The notes under the pieces are model-generated. The model was given only the letters and a program-made list of their open reading frames with translations. It was not told where the DNA came from and made no database searches. A stretch of DNA of 64,000 bases. It comes from Pseudovibrio axinellae (GTDB lineage Bacteria > Pseudomonadota > Alphaproteobacteria > Rhizobiales > Stappiaceae). The DNA is taken from positions 186,001-250,000 of the forward strand of contig NZ_FOFM01000005.1 in assembly GCF_900110875.1 (NCBI RefSeq). The letters are read 5' to 3'. Positions within the stretch are counted from its first letter, which is position 1. Every line of letters begins with the position of its first letter. Below are positions 26,241 through 35,509 of the stretch, piece after piece. A program made the translations under genes and the position numbers.

Positions 26241-27284
26241 TTTGGTTTTAGCACGTTGGATTTTCTTGCGGTTCATATGTTCAATGTCTGGAAAGTCTGC
26301 ACCTTGCCAAATGCGTATAACAACCAGCACACAAACCGCAATTATCGCCCCCAAAATCACACCCACTTGTCGATCAAGAACCTGATTGAAATTGTCAACT
26401 GGGCCTGAGGACGCCAAAGCAGCAATCACATAAGCGTATCCGCCTTGCTGCCCTGCGTAAGTCCAATAACTCTTTCCAGCTTGGACCGCTCCAAGAAAAA
26501 ATAAGCCAAGTGCTACAAGCAGCACCCACCAAAAAAATGACTGTAACCCCAGTCCGATCAACACAAAGCCCATCAACGCACCGGCAAAGCATCCCACACT
26601 TCGGGTTATAGCAAACTGCTTAACGGAAACGACAGGTCCATATAGCACCACAAGAGAGGTAATAATAATTTGAATCATAGCGGAAAGATCGTGACCTGCG
26701 TAAACGATCGGTGCAAGCACAGCAACAACAGCCCCACTCAGACATAAAGCCACCACCCAGCTCTTATCCATCGTGTCAATATTAGGTATAATAAACGGCC
26801 CGAGCCCGACGCCGATTGAGCTGTTTTCCAAAAACGAATAGGAAACCACGGTTGCCGTCGCAACCCCAATTGCAACGGTGAGGGTTCGATCAACCATCAA
26901 GAAGAAAAGACTATCGATTTCTACCATGGCAAAATATATCGCGAGCATCGCAGTGACGATGCCCATCAACCAGGCATAAGCATAGTTAGGACTAGCCATG
27001 CGCTTGTAGATTGCCAGCGCGGCCATTATTCCCAAGGTTGTCCATTGGAAGAGTTCAAAGTTTTTGACAGCAATAGCAATCCAGTACCCGCAAAATCCTC
27101 CCGCGATTGTACCGATCACGCGCTGCATGCCTTTGCGCCAAACATTAGTCCAGTCTGCATTAGCCACTGTCATGGCAGACATAGCTGCCCACCAAGGCTC
27201 CTGCATATTGACAACCAGCGCAATTACCGATGCCAGCGTAACAATCAGGCTGGTACGAAGTCCAATGGTAAAGTTGAACAGCAT
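26232..27284 (-). CDS. FUSC family inner-membrane protein (AaeB-like)
   Basis: A 350-residue membrane protein of the fusaric-acid-resistance (FUSC) family: an N-terminal group of hydrophobic segments with FTIGLRTSLIVTLASVIALVVNMQEPWWAAMSAMTVAN, then a second hydrophobic group and a basic C-terminus (HMNRKKIQRAKTKRT). The ATG at 27284 has GGGAGG just upstream and is preferred to a frame 15 codons longer. It lies 10 bases after the HlyD-type adaptor gene and is probably co-transcribed with it, forming an AaeAB-like export pair for aromatic acids or similar compounds (function inferred). Confidence 0.85.
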   Translation of the reverse strand: MLFNFTIGLRTSLIVTLASVIALVVNMQEPWWAAMSAMTVANADWTNVWRKGMQRVIGTIAGGFCGYWIAIAVKNFELFQWTTLGIMAALAIYKRMASPNYAYAWLMGIVTAMLAIYFAMVEIDSLFFLMVDRTLTVAIGVATATVVSYSFLENSSIGVGLGPFIIPNIDTMDKSWVVALCLSGAVVAVLAPIVYAGHDLSAMIQIIITSLVVLYGPVVSVKQFAITRSVGCFAGALMGFVLIGLGLQSFFWWVLLVALGLFFLGAVQAGKSYWTYAGQQGGYAYVIAALASSGPVDNFNQVLDRQVGVILGAIIAVCVLVVIRIWQGADFPDIEHMNRKKIQRAKTKRT

Positions 27285-27294
27285 GATCGCCTCC

Positions 27295-28278
27295 CTAATG
27301 GACAAGGAAGATGCGAGCATCTCCCCCATACATTGGTTTATGGTGCTCTAGGAGTTCACCCATATCGATCTCAACGGGAAACCTCTGCGAAAGCCTGATC
27401 CAATCCGTCGTCAGCGGAATGTAAGGCAGTACTCTGGAGTTTTCATCAATGCGTGAAACGCCGCGACCAATAGATTTTACCGTACCCCTGTGAATGCGAT
27501 AAGGATCGCTAGAAACTTGGAACCAGACTGTTTGGCCAAGACTCAACCGTGCAGCATGACGCTCGATCAAATTTGCAATAATACGCCAGTTGCCGTTCGT
27601 TATAAGAGCAAGCTGCGGCACCCCCTGCAGCACGAAATTTCCAGGATTAACCGAGTACTCGCTCACGACTCCCTCAACCGGCGATAACAAAGAGGACTTG
27701 CGAAGGTTGTATTGCGCCAGAGCAGTTGCCGCCTGTTTTGCCAGATAAGTGGAGCGCATAACCTCAACTTGATGAGCAGCCGCTCTTAATGAATCACGTG
27801 CAGAATCAGTTTCAGCATTCGCTTCTTCCAAAGAAAGCGTAATGTCATCGAGACGCTGCTGGGTCACAAATCCATTATCAGTCAGCTCTTCAAAACGTTG
27901 CTGCTGCGCTGAAAGGTTAGCGACTTTTGCGACAGCCGCCGTCACAGATGCTTCAGAAACTTGAACCTCAGCTTCAGAACGACGCAAATTAGCGAGCGCT
28001 TTGGCCTCCGTTGCCCGCGCCTGTTGTACGGCCAACGCAAAAGGTTCTGGATCAATCTGCATGAGAAGCTCACCAGCCCCGACCATCTGATTACGGTCCA
28101 CGGGGATTTCGGTAACAAACCCGGAAATCTCGGGTGAAACAAGGATAACATCTGCGGAGACGTAGGCATCGGCGGTGTAGGTGAAGAAATAATCAATTAC
28201 CACATAAGCGCCGATCAAGGCGCATGCGCCTAAGATCACCTTGACCGGACCACTTATTTGAGAAATGCCTCCAGGCAC
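27295..28278 (-). CDS. HlyD family secretion adaptor (EmrA/AaeA-like)
   Basis: A 327-residue periplasmic adaptor with one N-terminal membrane anchor (VILGACALIGAYVVIDYFF), a first lipoyl segment (VSPEISGFVTEIPVDRNQMVGAGELLMQIDP), a long coiled coil, the second lipoyl segment (LLSPVEGVVSEYSVNPGNFV) and a beta-barrel. Starts with GTG at 28278 with GGAG upstream. Partner of the FUSC protein encoded directly downstream. Confidence 0.88.
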   Translation of the reverse strand: MPGGISQISGPVKVILGACALIGAYVVIDYFFTYTADAYVSADVILVSPEISGFVTEIPVDRNQMVGAGELLMQIDPEPFALAVQQARATEAKALANLRRSEAEVQVSEASVTAAVAKVANLSAQQQRFEELTDNGFVTQQRLDDITLSLEEANAETDSARDSLRAAAHQVEVMRSTYLAKQAATALAQYNLRKSSLLSPVEGVVSEYSVNPGNFVLQGVPQLALITNGNWRIIANLIERHAARLSLGQTVWFQVSSDPYRIHRGTVKSIGRGVSRIDENSRVLPYIPLTTDWIRLSQRFPVEIDMGELLEHHKPMYGGDARIFLVH

Positions 28279-28634
28279 CCTTTATCTCCGCTCACCTGAC
28301 ACTACACAAAACACAAGCATCGGCGAATTCTTGTTAGACAAGCCAGTTTTGGTCACTGGCAAAAGGCACCCATTTGGAGGCACGAGATAGCATCGCATTT
28401 GAATGTTTTAAAATCGTGAAAGCCGCCCTCCGAATTCAAAGTAGGTAGTAAATACAAGTGGTTAACTATTATTTCCGAAGAGTGAAATTTTATCATGATC
28501 TCATTGCAAATCGCGAAACCAAAAGCTAACCAGCCCTCAAAGCTTCCATTGAAAATACGCTGGCAAATGTGATTGCATCTGAAAAAGACTATGCGGTTTA
28601 CAGGTAGTAACCCAACACCGAAGAAAGAAGACCA
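28279..28634. other. Intergenic region between the HlyD adaptor gene and a secreted-protein gene
   Basis: About 356 bases between divergent genes. It must hold promoters in both directions. I see no RNA gene, long repeat or clear operator in it. Confidence 0.6.
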
Positions 28635-29153
28635 ATGGCCCAGTTTCGGAAGTCAGTCTCTGTTTCATCAACGTTTGCGGCAGTGTTTTTCTTCTCAACG
28701 GCCACACTGGTCTCAGCTCAGGCCGATCAGATAGATGTTCGTGCAGCAAGTTTCGCACAGACAGCACAGCTGGCGACCTTCGGACTCTACAACAACGCAG
28801 TTATTACCGACAAACTCAATCTTAAACGCATCAACGCTGACTATGTCTTTATGGGTGCAAACCCGGAAGATCCGTTTGAGCTGGTTTCAGGGAGTTGTTT
28901 TGGTGGCGCAGTTGTGAAGAACGCAAAAATTCAGGGCGGCGGCGTGTGCAGCCTCAAAGATAAGACTGGCGCACCATTTGCTATTAGCTTTGAGGTCTCG
29001 CAAATTGAAGGCCGAACCTATTCAGGGACTTGGGCGATTCTTGGCGGCAGCGAGAAATGGGCCACCGCAAAAGGCAGCGGCACATGGAGCCGTTACCAGC
29101 TTCCTAATAAGGATCTATCGGTTACTGATCTTAAAGGTGAAGTCACCTTTTAA
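28635..29153 (+). CDS. Secreted protein of unknown function
   Basis: A 172-residue protein with an N-terminal signal peptide (basic start, hydrophobic core, cleavage probably after TLVSAQA near residue 30). The mature part has two Cys (in SGSCFGGA and GGVCSLKD) that could form a disulfide, and Gly-rich beta-like segments (GTWAILGGSEKW, GSGTWSRY). I do not recognise a family. A purine-rich AGAAAGAAG lies upstream of the ATG. It is the last gene before purL. Confidence 0.7.
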   Translation: MAQFRKSVSVSSTFAAVFFFSTATLVSAQADQIDVRAASFAQTAQLATFGLYNNAVITDKLNLKRINADYVFMGANPEDPFELVSGSCFGGAVVKNAKIQGGGVCSLKDKTGAPFAISFEVSQIEGRTYSGTWAILGGSEKWATAKGSGTWSRYQLPNKDLSVTDLKGEVTF

Positions 29154-29380
29154 AGCTTACGCAACAGCACTTATGTAGTGAAAATTTTTGCAAGCAGGGC
29201 AAAAGTTTAGCAGTTGCACAGCAAACACCCAAAACAACGCATCGTGATACCGCTCTATCTTGGTTTCGGCGCAAAAATTGGAAAAATGAGGCGTCCTAAT
29301 GTTTCCTTTTTACTGTGAATCCTGCTAAGCAGCCGGAGACATTTGGCCCCGGCGCGCTGCGCCCAAATTTTCTGAGTGTG

Positions 29381-31582
29381 ATGATCCAAAATAGCGTCAA
29401 GATCACCCCCGAACTCATTGAGGCTCACGGTCTTAAGGAAGATGAATATGCTCGTATCCTGGAGCTGATTGGCAGAGAGCCAACCTTCACCGAGCTTGGA
29501 ATTTTTTCAGCGATGTGGAACGAGCATTGCTCTTACAAGTCCTCAAAGAAATGGTTGAAGACACTCCCGACCACTGGCCCTCGCGTCATTCAGGGACCGG
29601 GTGAGAACGCCGGCGTTGTCGACATCGATGATGGTCAGGCAGTCGTCTTCAAGATGGAAAGCCACAACCACCCATCCTACATCGAGCCATATCAGGGCGC
29701 AGCAACTGGCGTTGGCGGTATTTTGCGCGACGTGTTCACCATGGGAGCACGTCCGGTCGCAGCCATGAACGCTCTGCGCTTTGGCGAGCCGGATCATCCA
29801 CGTACACGCCACCTTGTTTCCGGTGTCGTTTCTGGCGTTGGCGGCTATGGCAACTCCTTCGGTGTCCCAACAGTGGGCGGCGAAGTTGAGTTCCACAAAT
29901 CCTACAACGGCAACTGCCTTGTAAACGCCTTTGCCGCGGGGCTTGCAGATTCTGATAAGATCTTCCTGTCAGAAGCAAAGGGCATTGGCCTCCCAGTGGT
30001 CTACCTGGGCGCCAAAACAGGCCGCGACGGTGTCGGCGGTGCAACAATGGCATCCGCCGAATTCGACGATTCCATTGAAGAGAAGCGCCCAACGGTTCAA
30101 GTCGGCGATCCATTCACCGAAAAATGCCTGATGGAAGCCTGCCTTGAATTGATGAAGACTGGCGCGGTTATCGCCATTCAAGATATGGGCGCCGCTGGCC
30201 TTACATGTTCAGCAGTTGAAATGGGCGCAAAAGGCAACCTCGGTATTGATCTGGATCTCGACAAAGTCCCTGCCCGCGAAGAAAACATGACTGCCTACGA
30301 GATGATGCTCTCGGAGAGCCAGGAGCGCATGCTCATGGTTCTTGAGCCATCCAAGGAAAAAGAAGCCGAAGCCATCTTCACTAAGTGGGGACTGGATTTT
30401 GCGATCTGCGGCGTAACCACAGATACCTTGCGCTTCGTTGTGAAGCAGCACGGTGAAGTCATGGCCGACCTGCCAATCAAGGAACTCGGCGACGAAGCTC
30501 CTGAATATGACCGCCCATGGACACAGTGGGCTGAGCCAGCAGAAATCGTTGCATCCAACGTTGAAGAGCCAGAAGACTACAAAGAAGCTCTGCTAAAACT
30601 CATCGGCGGTGCGAACGGGTCCTCCCGTCGCTGGGTCTATGAGCAGTACGACACCCTCATTCAGGGCAACTCGGCAGCAACTCCGGGCGGCGACGCTGGC
30701 GTGATCCGCGTCGACGGCACTGATAAAGGCCTCGCATTCTCTGTCGACGTGAACCCTCGCTACTGCTACGCAAACCCATATGAGGGCGGCAAACAGGCTG
30801 TTGCAGAAACTTATCGCAACTTGTCCGCAGTCGGCTCCCTTCCATTGGCGATCACCGACAACCTGAACTTCGGCAACCCCGAAAAGCCTGAGATCATGGG
30901 TCAATTCGTTGGCTGCCTGAAGGGTATCGGCGAAGCGTGCGAAGTGCTGGAAACCCCAATCGTCTCCGGTAACGTGTCTTTGTACAACGAAACGTTCGGT
31001 GAAGGCATACTTCCAACACCTGCAATCGGCGGTGTTGGCCTTCTAAAAGACATCAACCAACGCGTCGGCAGTGCCTTTGTCACAGCAGGCGAATTTATCA
31101 TTGTCCTGGGCGGCAAAGGCACTCATCTCGGCTCTTCCCAATACCTTCAGGAAATTTTGGGCCGCGAAGAAGGGGCTCCTCCTCCGGTTGATCTGGAAGT
31201 TGAAAGGCTCACTGGCACCTTCGTCCGCGAAGCAATTGTTGAAGGCCGCCTCACCGCAGCGCACGACATTTCTTCAGGTGGTCTGGCTGTTGCTCTTGCA
31301 GAAATGGCAATCAAAGGGCAGCTTGGCGCTGAAGTAAAAATCACAGGCGATCACCTTCATGCCGTTTTGTTTGGTGAAGATCAAAGTCGCTATGTTGTGA
31401 CTGTGGCAGAGGAAAAACTCGCTGCCTTCTTGGAAGATGCGATCGACGCTGGTATCAGCACAGAAGAAATCGGTAAGACAACAGGTGATACTCTTGTTCT
31501 TGGCGATAAAATCAGTGTGTCAGTTGAAGAGCTGAATAGTGCTTTCGAAGGATGGTTCCCGCATTTTATGCGCGCGAGCTGA
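29381..31582 (+). CDS. purL: Phosphoribosylformylglycinamidine synthase subunit PurL
   Basis: A 733-residue short-type FGAM synthase that works with PurS and PurQ in step four of purine synthesis. Motifs include [28 protein letters not shown], the metal-binding [32 protein letters not shown], and in the second half GVGLL and [17 protein letters not shown]. The frame opens 22 codons earlier with GTG at 29315, but relatives begin near [17 protein letters not shown], so ATG 29381 is chosen although its ribosome binding site is weak. bolA follows 113 bases downstream. Confidence 0.95.
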   Translation: MIQNSVKITPELIEAHGLKEDEYARILELIGREPTFTELGIFSAMWNEHCSYKSSKKWLKTLPTTGPRVIQGPGENAGVVDIDDGQAVVFKMESHNHPSYIEPYQGAATGVGGILRDVFTMGARPVAAMNALRFGEPDHPRTRHLVSGVVSGVGGYGNSFGVPTVGGEVEFHKSYNGNCLVNAFAAGLADSDKIFLSEAKGIGLPVVYLGAKTGRDGVGGATMASAEFDDSIEEKRPTVQVGDPFTEKCLMEACLELMKTGAVIAIQDMGAAGLTCSAVEMGAKGNLGIDLDLDKVPAREENMTAYEMMLSESQERMLMVLEPSKEKEAEAIFTKWGLDFAICGVTTDTLRFVVKQHGEVMADLPIKELGDEAPEYDRPWTQWAEPAEIVASNVEEPEDYKEALLKLIGGANGSSRRWVYEQYDTLIQGNSAATPGGDAGVIRVDGTDKGLAFSVDVNPRYCYANPYEGGKQAVAETYRNLSAVGSLPLAITDNLNFGNPEKPEIMGQFVGCLKGIGEACEVLETPIVSGNVSLYNETFGEGILPTPAIGGVGLLKDINQRVGSAFVTAGEFIIVLGGKGTHLGSSQYLQEILGREEGAPPPVDLEVERLTGTFVREAIVEGRLTAAHDISSGGLAVALAEMAIKGQLGAEVKITGDHLHAVLFGEDQSRYVVTVAEEKLAAFLEDAIDAGISTEEIGKTTGDTLVLGDKISVSVEELNSAFEGWFPHFMRAS

Positions 31583-31695
31583 TACTCCTTTACCGAACTG
31601 CTAAACTGAGTTCTAAATAAGATTCGCTTCTCTCTTCTTTTCAGTGGAGGGAAGCAACCAAACATAAGTAACCCAGTCGGGCAAGGAGGCACACC

Positions 31696-31929
31696 ATGGC
31701 CATGGATGCAGGCGAACTACAGACCCTTATTAAAGCAGCTTTGCCGGACGCGCATGTTGAAATCAGAGATCTGGCAGGTGATGGCGACCATTACGCTGCT
31801 GTTGTTATATCTGAAAGTTTCCGCGGTAAATCCCGCGTACAGCAGCACCAGATGGTGTATCAGGCTCTTAAGGGTAAAATGGGCGATGATTTGCACGCTT
31901 TGGCGCTGCAAACCTCCGTTCCAGAATAA
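31696..31929 (+). CDS. bolA: BolA/IbaG family protein
   Basis: A 77-residue BolA-like protein. The fold markers VEIRDLAGDGDHYAAVVISESFRGKSRVQQHQMVYQALKGKM include the conserved His residues (DGDHY and QQHQ) that bind a shared Fe-S cluster with a CGFS glutaredoxin. AAGGAGG lies 8 bases before the ATG. The CGFS glutaredoxin gene follows, and the two products are expected to form a complex in Fe-S or iron handling. Confidence 0.93.
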   Translation: MAMDAGELQTLIKAALPDAHVEIRDLAGDGDHYAAVVISESFRGKSRVQQHQMVYQALKGKMGDDLHALALQTSVPE

Positions 31930-32060
31930 CAAAAATCACAGGGTGCGACCAAATACTTGCATTACACCCGCAAGTTCCCATATGACTGGCCGCACCATAA
32001 ACAAATTACAATCACGGTCATCGGGCTTTGACCCCGGTAGAGCGAAAGGAATTCGACGAA

Positions 32061-32396
32061 ATGAGCGATATCCAAAACTGGATCAAGCACGAAGTAGAAA
32101 ACAACGATGTTGTGCTGTTTATGAAGGGCACACCGAGCTTCCCACAGTGTGGCTTCTCCGGCCAGTCAGTGCAGATCCTTGACTACATCGGCGTGAAATA
32201 CGTCGGCCATAACGTTCTGGAAGACGATAGCCTTCGTCAGGGCATCAAAGATTACAGCCAGTGGCCAACAATCCCACAGCTCTACGTCAAAGGCGAGTTC
32301 ATCGGTGGCTGTGACATTATCCGCGAGATGTTCCAGTCTCAGGAACTGCAAAAGTTGCTTGCAGAAAAAGGCATCGAGACTGCACCTGCTGCTTAA
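32061..32396 (+). CDS. grxD: Monothiol glutaredoxin, Grx4 family
   Basis: A 111-residue monothiol glutaredoxin with the CGFS active site at residues 30-33 (FMKGTPSFPQCGFSG), the cis-Pro loop WPTIPQLYVKGEFIGG and the glutathione-binding GGCDI. It carries or transfers 2Fe-2S clusters, often with BolA. ATG at 32061 fits the family; AAAGGA lies about 10 bases upstream. A longer frame (to 32028) adds 11 unlikely residues. Confidence 0.95.
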   Translation: MSDIQNWIKHEVENNDVVLFMKGTPSFPQCGFSGQSVQILDYIGVKYVGHNVLEDDSLRQGIKDYSQWPTIPQLYVKGEFIGGCDIIREMFQSQELQKLLAEKGIETAPAA

Positions 32397-32422
32397 GTCT
32401 CTGCTGGAAAATTGGATTCTTA

Positions 32423-32456
32423 AAACGGGCCGTCATTCGAGGGCCCGTTTTTTATT
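32423..32456 (+). terminator. Intrinsic terminator after grxD
   Basis: A 9-bp stem (AAACGGGCC / GGCCCGTTT; 32423-32431 with 32442-32450) is followed by a T-run. It probably ends the purL-bolA-grxD unit. Confidence 0.85.
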
Positions 32457-32513
32457 GTCATTGCATCACAAACAGATAGCATTGCCAGCACGCTCTTCAA
32501 CGGCAGACAAATC

Positions 32514-33176
32514 ATGTTCAGCACCGTAATTTTCGATCTGGATGGTACGATATGCCATCACAAAGCTTCTTACCCCAAGATTTTCTATGAGATCTTCGCA
32601 GAGCAATTCAACAAGCATAGCAACATCTGGTTACGCCATATGATGCACAATGGAGAACACAGCGGCATAGAAGCTGTTCATGCTTGCTTCCCAAACATGT
32701 CGCCCTCTCATCAACAACAGGCGCTGAAGACGTTTACAGACCGCTGGGCCGCCTGTCAGACACCATATGCAGGTGTCTTTGATGCAATAGTCCTGCTGCG
32801 CTCGCACTACAACTGCCAGATCGGCGTTATGACCAACGGCCCCTCACAATTCCAATGGGCTGTCATGAACAAGCTGCGAGTTCTGGATCATGTCGACTTT
32901 GCTTATGCCAGTGGCGACGCCTTTCCGGCCGAGTGCAAACCAAGTGTAGCGCTCCTGCGCAAACTAGAAGTCCGACACAACTTCTCGCCTGAAACGGCCC
33001 TGTTCATCGGCGACAATCCTCAAAAAGATATCCTTCCAGCCCGGGAGGCAGGCTGGCAGGCGCTGCACGTTTCCCCACATGACAAAGCAGCTGATCCGTT
33101 GCCCCTCTCCACTTTCCAAGACGCAATCGCCTCACACGCCAAGCTGGAACTGAACTGGAGTTCCTTGACGCTTTAA
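32514..33176 (+). CDS. HAD superfamily hydrolase (phosphatase)
   Basis: A 220-residue haloacid-dehalogenase-type phosphatase. Motif I is FDLDGT with nucleophile Asp8 and Asp10, motif II is MTNG, the motif III Lys is in AECKPS and motif IV is IGDNPQKD. The cap between residues 20 and 90 is helical (subfamily IA). Substrate unknown. No clear ribosome binding site before the ATG. Confidence 0.88.
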   Translation: MFSTVIFDLDGTICHHKASYPKIFYEIFAEQFNKHSNIWLRHMMHNGEHSGIEAVHACFPNMSPSHQQQALKTFTDRWAACQTPYAGVFDAIVLLRSHYNCQIGVMTNGPSQFQWAVMNKLRVLDHVDFAYASGDAFPAECKPSVALLRKLEVRHNFSPETALFIGDNPQKDILPAREAGWQALHVSPHDKAADPLPLSTFQDAIASHAKLELNWSSLTL

Positions 33177-33270
33177 TATTTGTGAATACAAGATGAACAC
33201 CTCTCTCAGCGGCCCCTCACACTCTCCTTGCTAAAACCTGTAGTCAACAGAGTTCATCAGGGGATGAGAG

Positions 33271-33462
33271 ATGCGAGTTTATCTAAGAGTTTTGATCCTT
33301 GGCATAATCGCTGGCAGTACCATGGGTGCTGTCGCCGCCAGCATTACTCCGTCTAACAAAGATGGGCTGGTACGCTACGAATGCAATCAAATGACTGTGT
33401 TTCAAAAGCGGTCTTTACTGAACGGCGCTGATGCCTGCCAGTACTATGGTGGCCTAAAGTGA
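33271..33462 (+). CDS. Small secreted protein, 63 residues
   Basis: The frame has a good GGGGATGAGAG site before the ATG and encodes a signal peptide (MRVYLRVLILGIIAGSTMGAVAA) and a mature part of about 40 residues with two Cys (YECNQM and ADACQYY). No family recognised. It is a real-looking small gene in a gap between a HAD gene and ttcA. Confidence 0.6.
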   Translation: MRVYLRVLILGIIAGSTMGAVAASITPSNKDGLVRYECNQMTVFQKRSLLNGADACQYYGGLK

Positions 33463-33495
33463 CAGCCTCAAAGAGGCTAAAACTCAAAACTACAA

Positions 33496-33528
33496 GAAAA
33501 AACCGCCGCATCAACAGACGCAGCGGTT
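33496..33528 (-). terminator. Intrinsic terminator of ttcA
   Basis: A continuous 12-bp stem with G:U pairs (33501-33512 with 33517-33528) is followed on the minus strand by TTTTTTC. It lies about 28 bases past the ttcA stop. Confidence 0.75.
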
Positions 33529-33555
33529 GAAAAGTACAACAGTTAAGACAGCTGA

Positions 33556-34521
33556 TTAAGGTGCATTGTCAAACAGCTTCTCAGTCATAGCTTCCGCAGC
33601 AGCACAAGGCTCCTGATCGCTCTCCCCCTGCTCTCCCGTATTCGGACGCAAGCCAACAAAATCAAATGCCTTTGCATCATGCAGGTGAGACGGGCTTACA
33701 TGCGCAAGCGCACGCGCCATGATACCCAAACGACCCGGTGTCTCTTTTTCCCACTGCTGCAGCATGTTCTTTACCTGAACGCGCTGGAGACCATCTTGAG
33801 AGCCACACAGGTTACAAGGAATGATTGGGAAATCCATCGCATTGGAGAATTTCTCGATATCCACCTCAGAGGAATTCATGAGTGGACGCAGCACCATCAG
33901 GTCTCCATCATCATTCACAAGCTTGGGTGGCATGGATGACATACGCCCACCGTGGAACATATTCATCATAAACGTTTCAAGTGCGTCATCGCGATGGTGC
34001 CCAAGCACAATCGCCTCGCAGCCCAATTCGCGCGCAGTGCGATAAAGGATGCCACGGCGCAAACGCGAACACAAAGAACAATAGGTAGAGTTTTCTGGCA
34101 GCTTATCAGTGACGATGCCGTAGGTGTTCGCTCGCACAATCTCATTGGGGATTTCAAAGCGCTCAAAAAAATCTGGCAAAATATGCTGAGGGAAGTCAGG
34201 CTGAGACTGGTCAAGATTGCAGGCGATCAGGTCCACTGGCAAAAGACCGCGCCACTTCAAATCCATCAGAACAGCAAGCAGGGTGTAACTGTCTTTCCCA
34301 CCAGAGAGGCACACCAACCATTTAGTTTTCTCCGGATGAGCTCCATCCGGCACCATTTTGTAGTCTGACAGAGCCTGGCGCGTCTCTCGCAACAACCGCT
34401 TACGCAGTTTCTTGAACTCAACTGAGCTTGGCACCTCGCGAAAAAGAGGGTGGCAGTCAGGAGATTGAGCTTTTTCCTCAACCACTATCTCGATTGCGTG
34501 TTCTGCGCTTAACTGGTTCAT
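33556..34521 (-). CDS. ttcA: tRNA 2-thiocytidine(32) synthetase TtcA
   Basis: A 321-residue PP-loop ATPase that thiolates C32 of certain tRNAs using a 4Fe-4S cluster. The PP-loop SGGKDS is at residues 73-78. The cluster-binding Cys lie in [12 protein letters not shown] (about residues 147-151) and IPCNLCGSQ (about 240). The C-terminal 30 residues are a low-conservation tail ([17 protein letters not shown]). Confidence 0.95.
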   Translation of the reverse strand: MNQLSAEHAIEIVVEEKAQSPDCHPLFREVPSSVEFKKLRKRLLRETRQALSDYKMVPDGAHPEKTKWLVCLSGGKDSYTLLAVLMDLKWRGLLPVDLIACNLDQSQPDFPQHILPDFFERFEIPNEIVRANTYGIVTDKLPENSTYCSLCSRLRRGILYRTARELGCEAIVLGHHRDDALETFMMNMFHGGRMSSMPPKLVNDDGDLMVLRPLMNSSEVDIEKFSNAMDFPIIPCNLCGSQDGLQRVQVKNMLQQWEKETPGRLGIMARALAHVSPSHLHDAKAFDFVGLRPNTGEQGESDQEPCAAAEAMTEKLFDNAP

Positions 34522-34595
34522 GGCGATGTCTGTTTTCTACTCATTGTGCATCAAGCTATGGACAAAAGGGCTTCGCGGAAGGTGCAATACCCTCC

Positions 34596-34627
34596 AAAAA
34601 AGAAAAGGGCCACCCAAGGGGCAGCCC
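34596..34627 (-). terminator. Intrinsic terminator of rpsD
   Basis: A 9-bp stem (34607-34615 with 34619-34627, G:U included) is followed on the minus strand by TTTTCTTTTTT. It lies 27 bases past the rpsD stop. Confidence 0.8.
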
Positions 34628-34653
34628 AAATCAAACCGTTCAATGAACAACCA

Positions 34654-35271
34654 TTAGCGGGAATAGAATTCCACAACCAGGTTTGGTTCCATCTGAACTG
34701 GGTATGGTACGTCACCGAAAGCAGGAACACGAGCAAATGTCGCGGTCAGCTTGTGGGTGTCAACGTCAAGGTAGTCAGGAACGTCACGCTCAGCGGACTG
34801 TACTGCTTCCAGTACGATTGCCAGCTGCTTGGACTTTTCACGAACTTCAATAACGTCACCAGGCTTACACATGTAAGAACCGATGTTTACGCGGCGACCA
34901 TTTACGTTCACATGACCGTGGTTGATGAACTGACGAGCAGCAAACACAGTGAGAACGAATTTTGCGCGGTAAACAACTGCGTCAAGACGGCACTCGAGAA
35001 GACCGATAAGGTTTTCAGAAGTATCACCGCGCTGACGGGAAGCTTCATCATAAGTCTTACGGAACTGTTTCTCAGAGATGTTGCCGTAGTAGCCTTTCAG
35101 CTTCTGCTTAGCGCGCAGCTGCACACCAAAGTCAGAAAGCTTACCCTTACGACGCTGACCGTGCTGGCCTGGGCCATATTCACGACGGTTCGCAGGGCTT
35201 TTAGGGCGACCCCAGATGTTTTCACCCATCCGACGATCTAGTTTATACTTGGCGCTCTGGCGCTTAGACAT
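34654..35271 (-). CDS. rpsD: 30S ribosomal protein S4
   Basis: A 205-residue ribosomal protein that nucleates 30S assembly, of exactly the usual length from [21 protein letters not shown]. The S4 RNA-binding domain carries [14 protein letters not shown] and [25 protein letters not shown] precedes the ATG at 35271; the frame continues 40 codons upstream without family similarity. As in other alphaproteobacteria it stands alone rather than in the alpha operon. Confidence 0.97.
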   Translation of the reverse strand: MSKRQSAKYKLDRRMGENIWGRPKSPANRREYGPGQHGQRRKGKLSDFGVQLRAKQKLKGYYGNISEKQFRKTYDEASRQRGDTSENLIGLLECRLDAVVYRAKFVLTVFAARQFINHGHVNVNGRRVNIGSYMCKPGDVIEVREKSKQLAIVLEAVQSAERDVPDYLDVDTHKLTATFARVPAFGDVPYPVQMEPNLVVEFYSR

Positions 35272-35402
35272 CGCAGTTTCCTTAGCGTTTATCTGTAATT
35301 TTAAAGGAAACGCGCCCTCCTTTTCCTTCACAAACCCAAAAGGTTCACAAAGATTGACAGCGGTCCTGGCAAATAGCGCATGCCGAACCACACGGGTGCG
35401 TA

Positions 35403-35430
35403 AAACAAAGCGGCTTCAAAGAAACCGCCT
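35403..35430 (-). terminator. Intrinsic terminator of the alanine symporter gene
   Basis: An 8-bp stem with a T:G pair (35410-35417 with 35421-35428) is followed on the minus strand by TTTGTTTTA. It lies about 80 bases past the symporter stop, upstream of rpsD. Confidence 0.6.
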
Positions 35431-35509
35431 TGGACAGCGCATTCCTAGTGAAAATGCATGAAAGAGTCAACGCACTATAGGCCAATACAAACCAGATACC
35501 TTCGCCAAA

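Noticed and set aside
34546-35241. A 231-codon plus-strand frame
   Set aside because: Antisense to rpsD, which is certain from its ribosomal S4 motifs.
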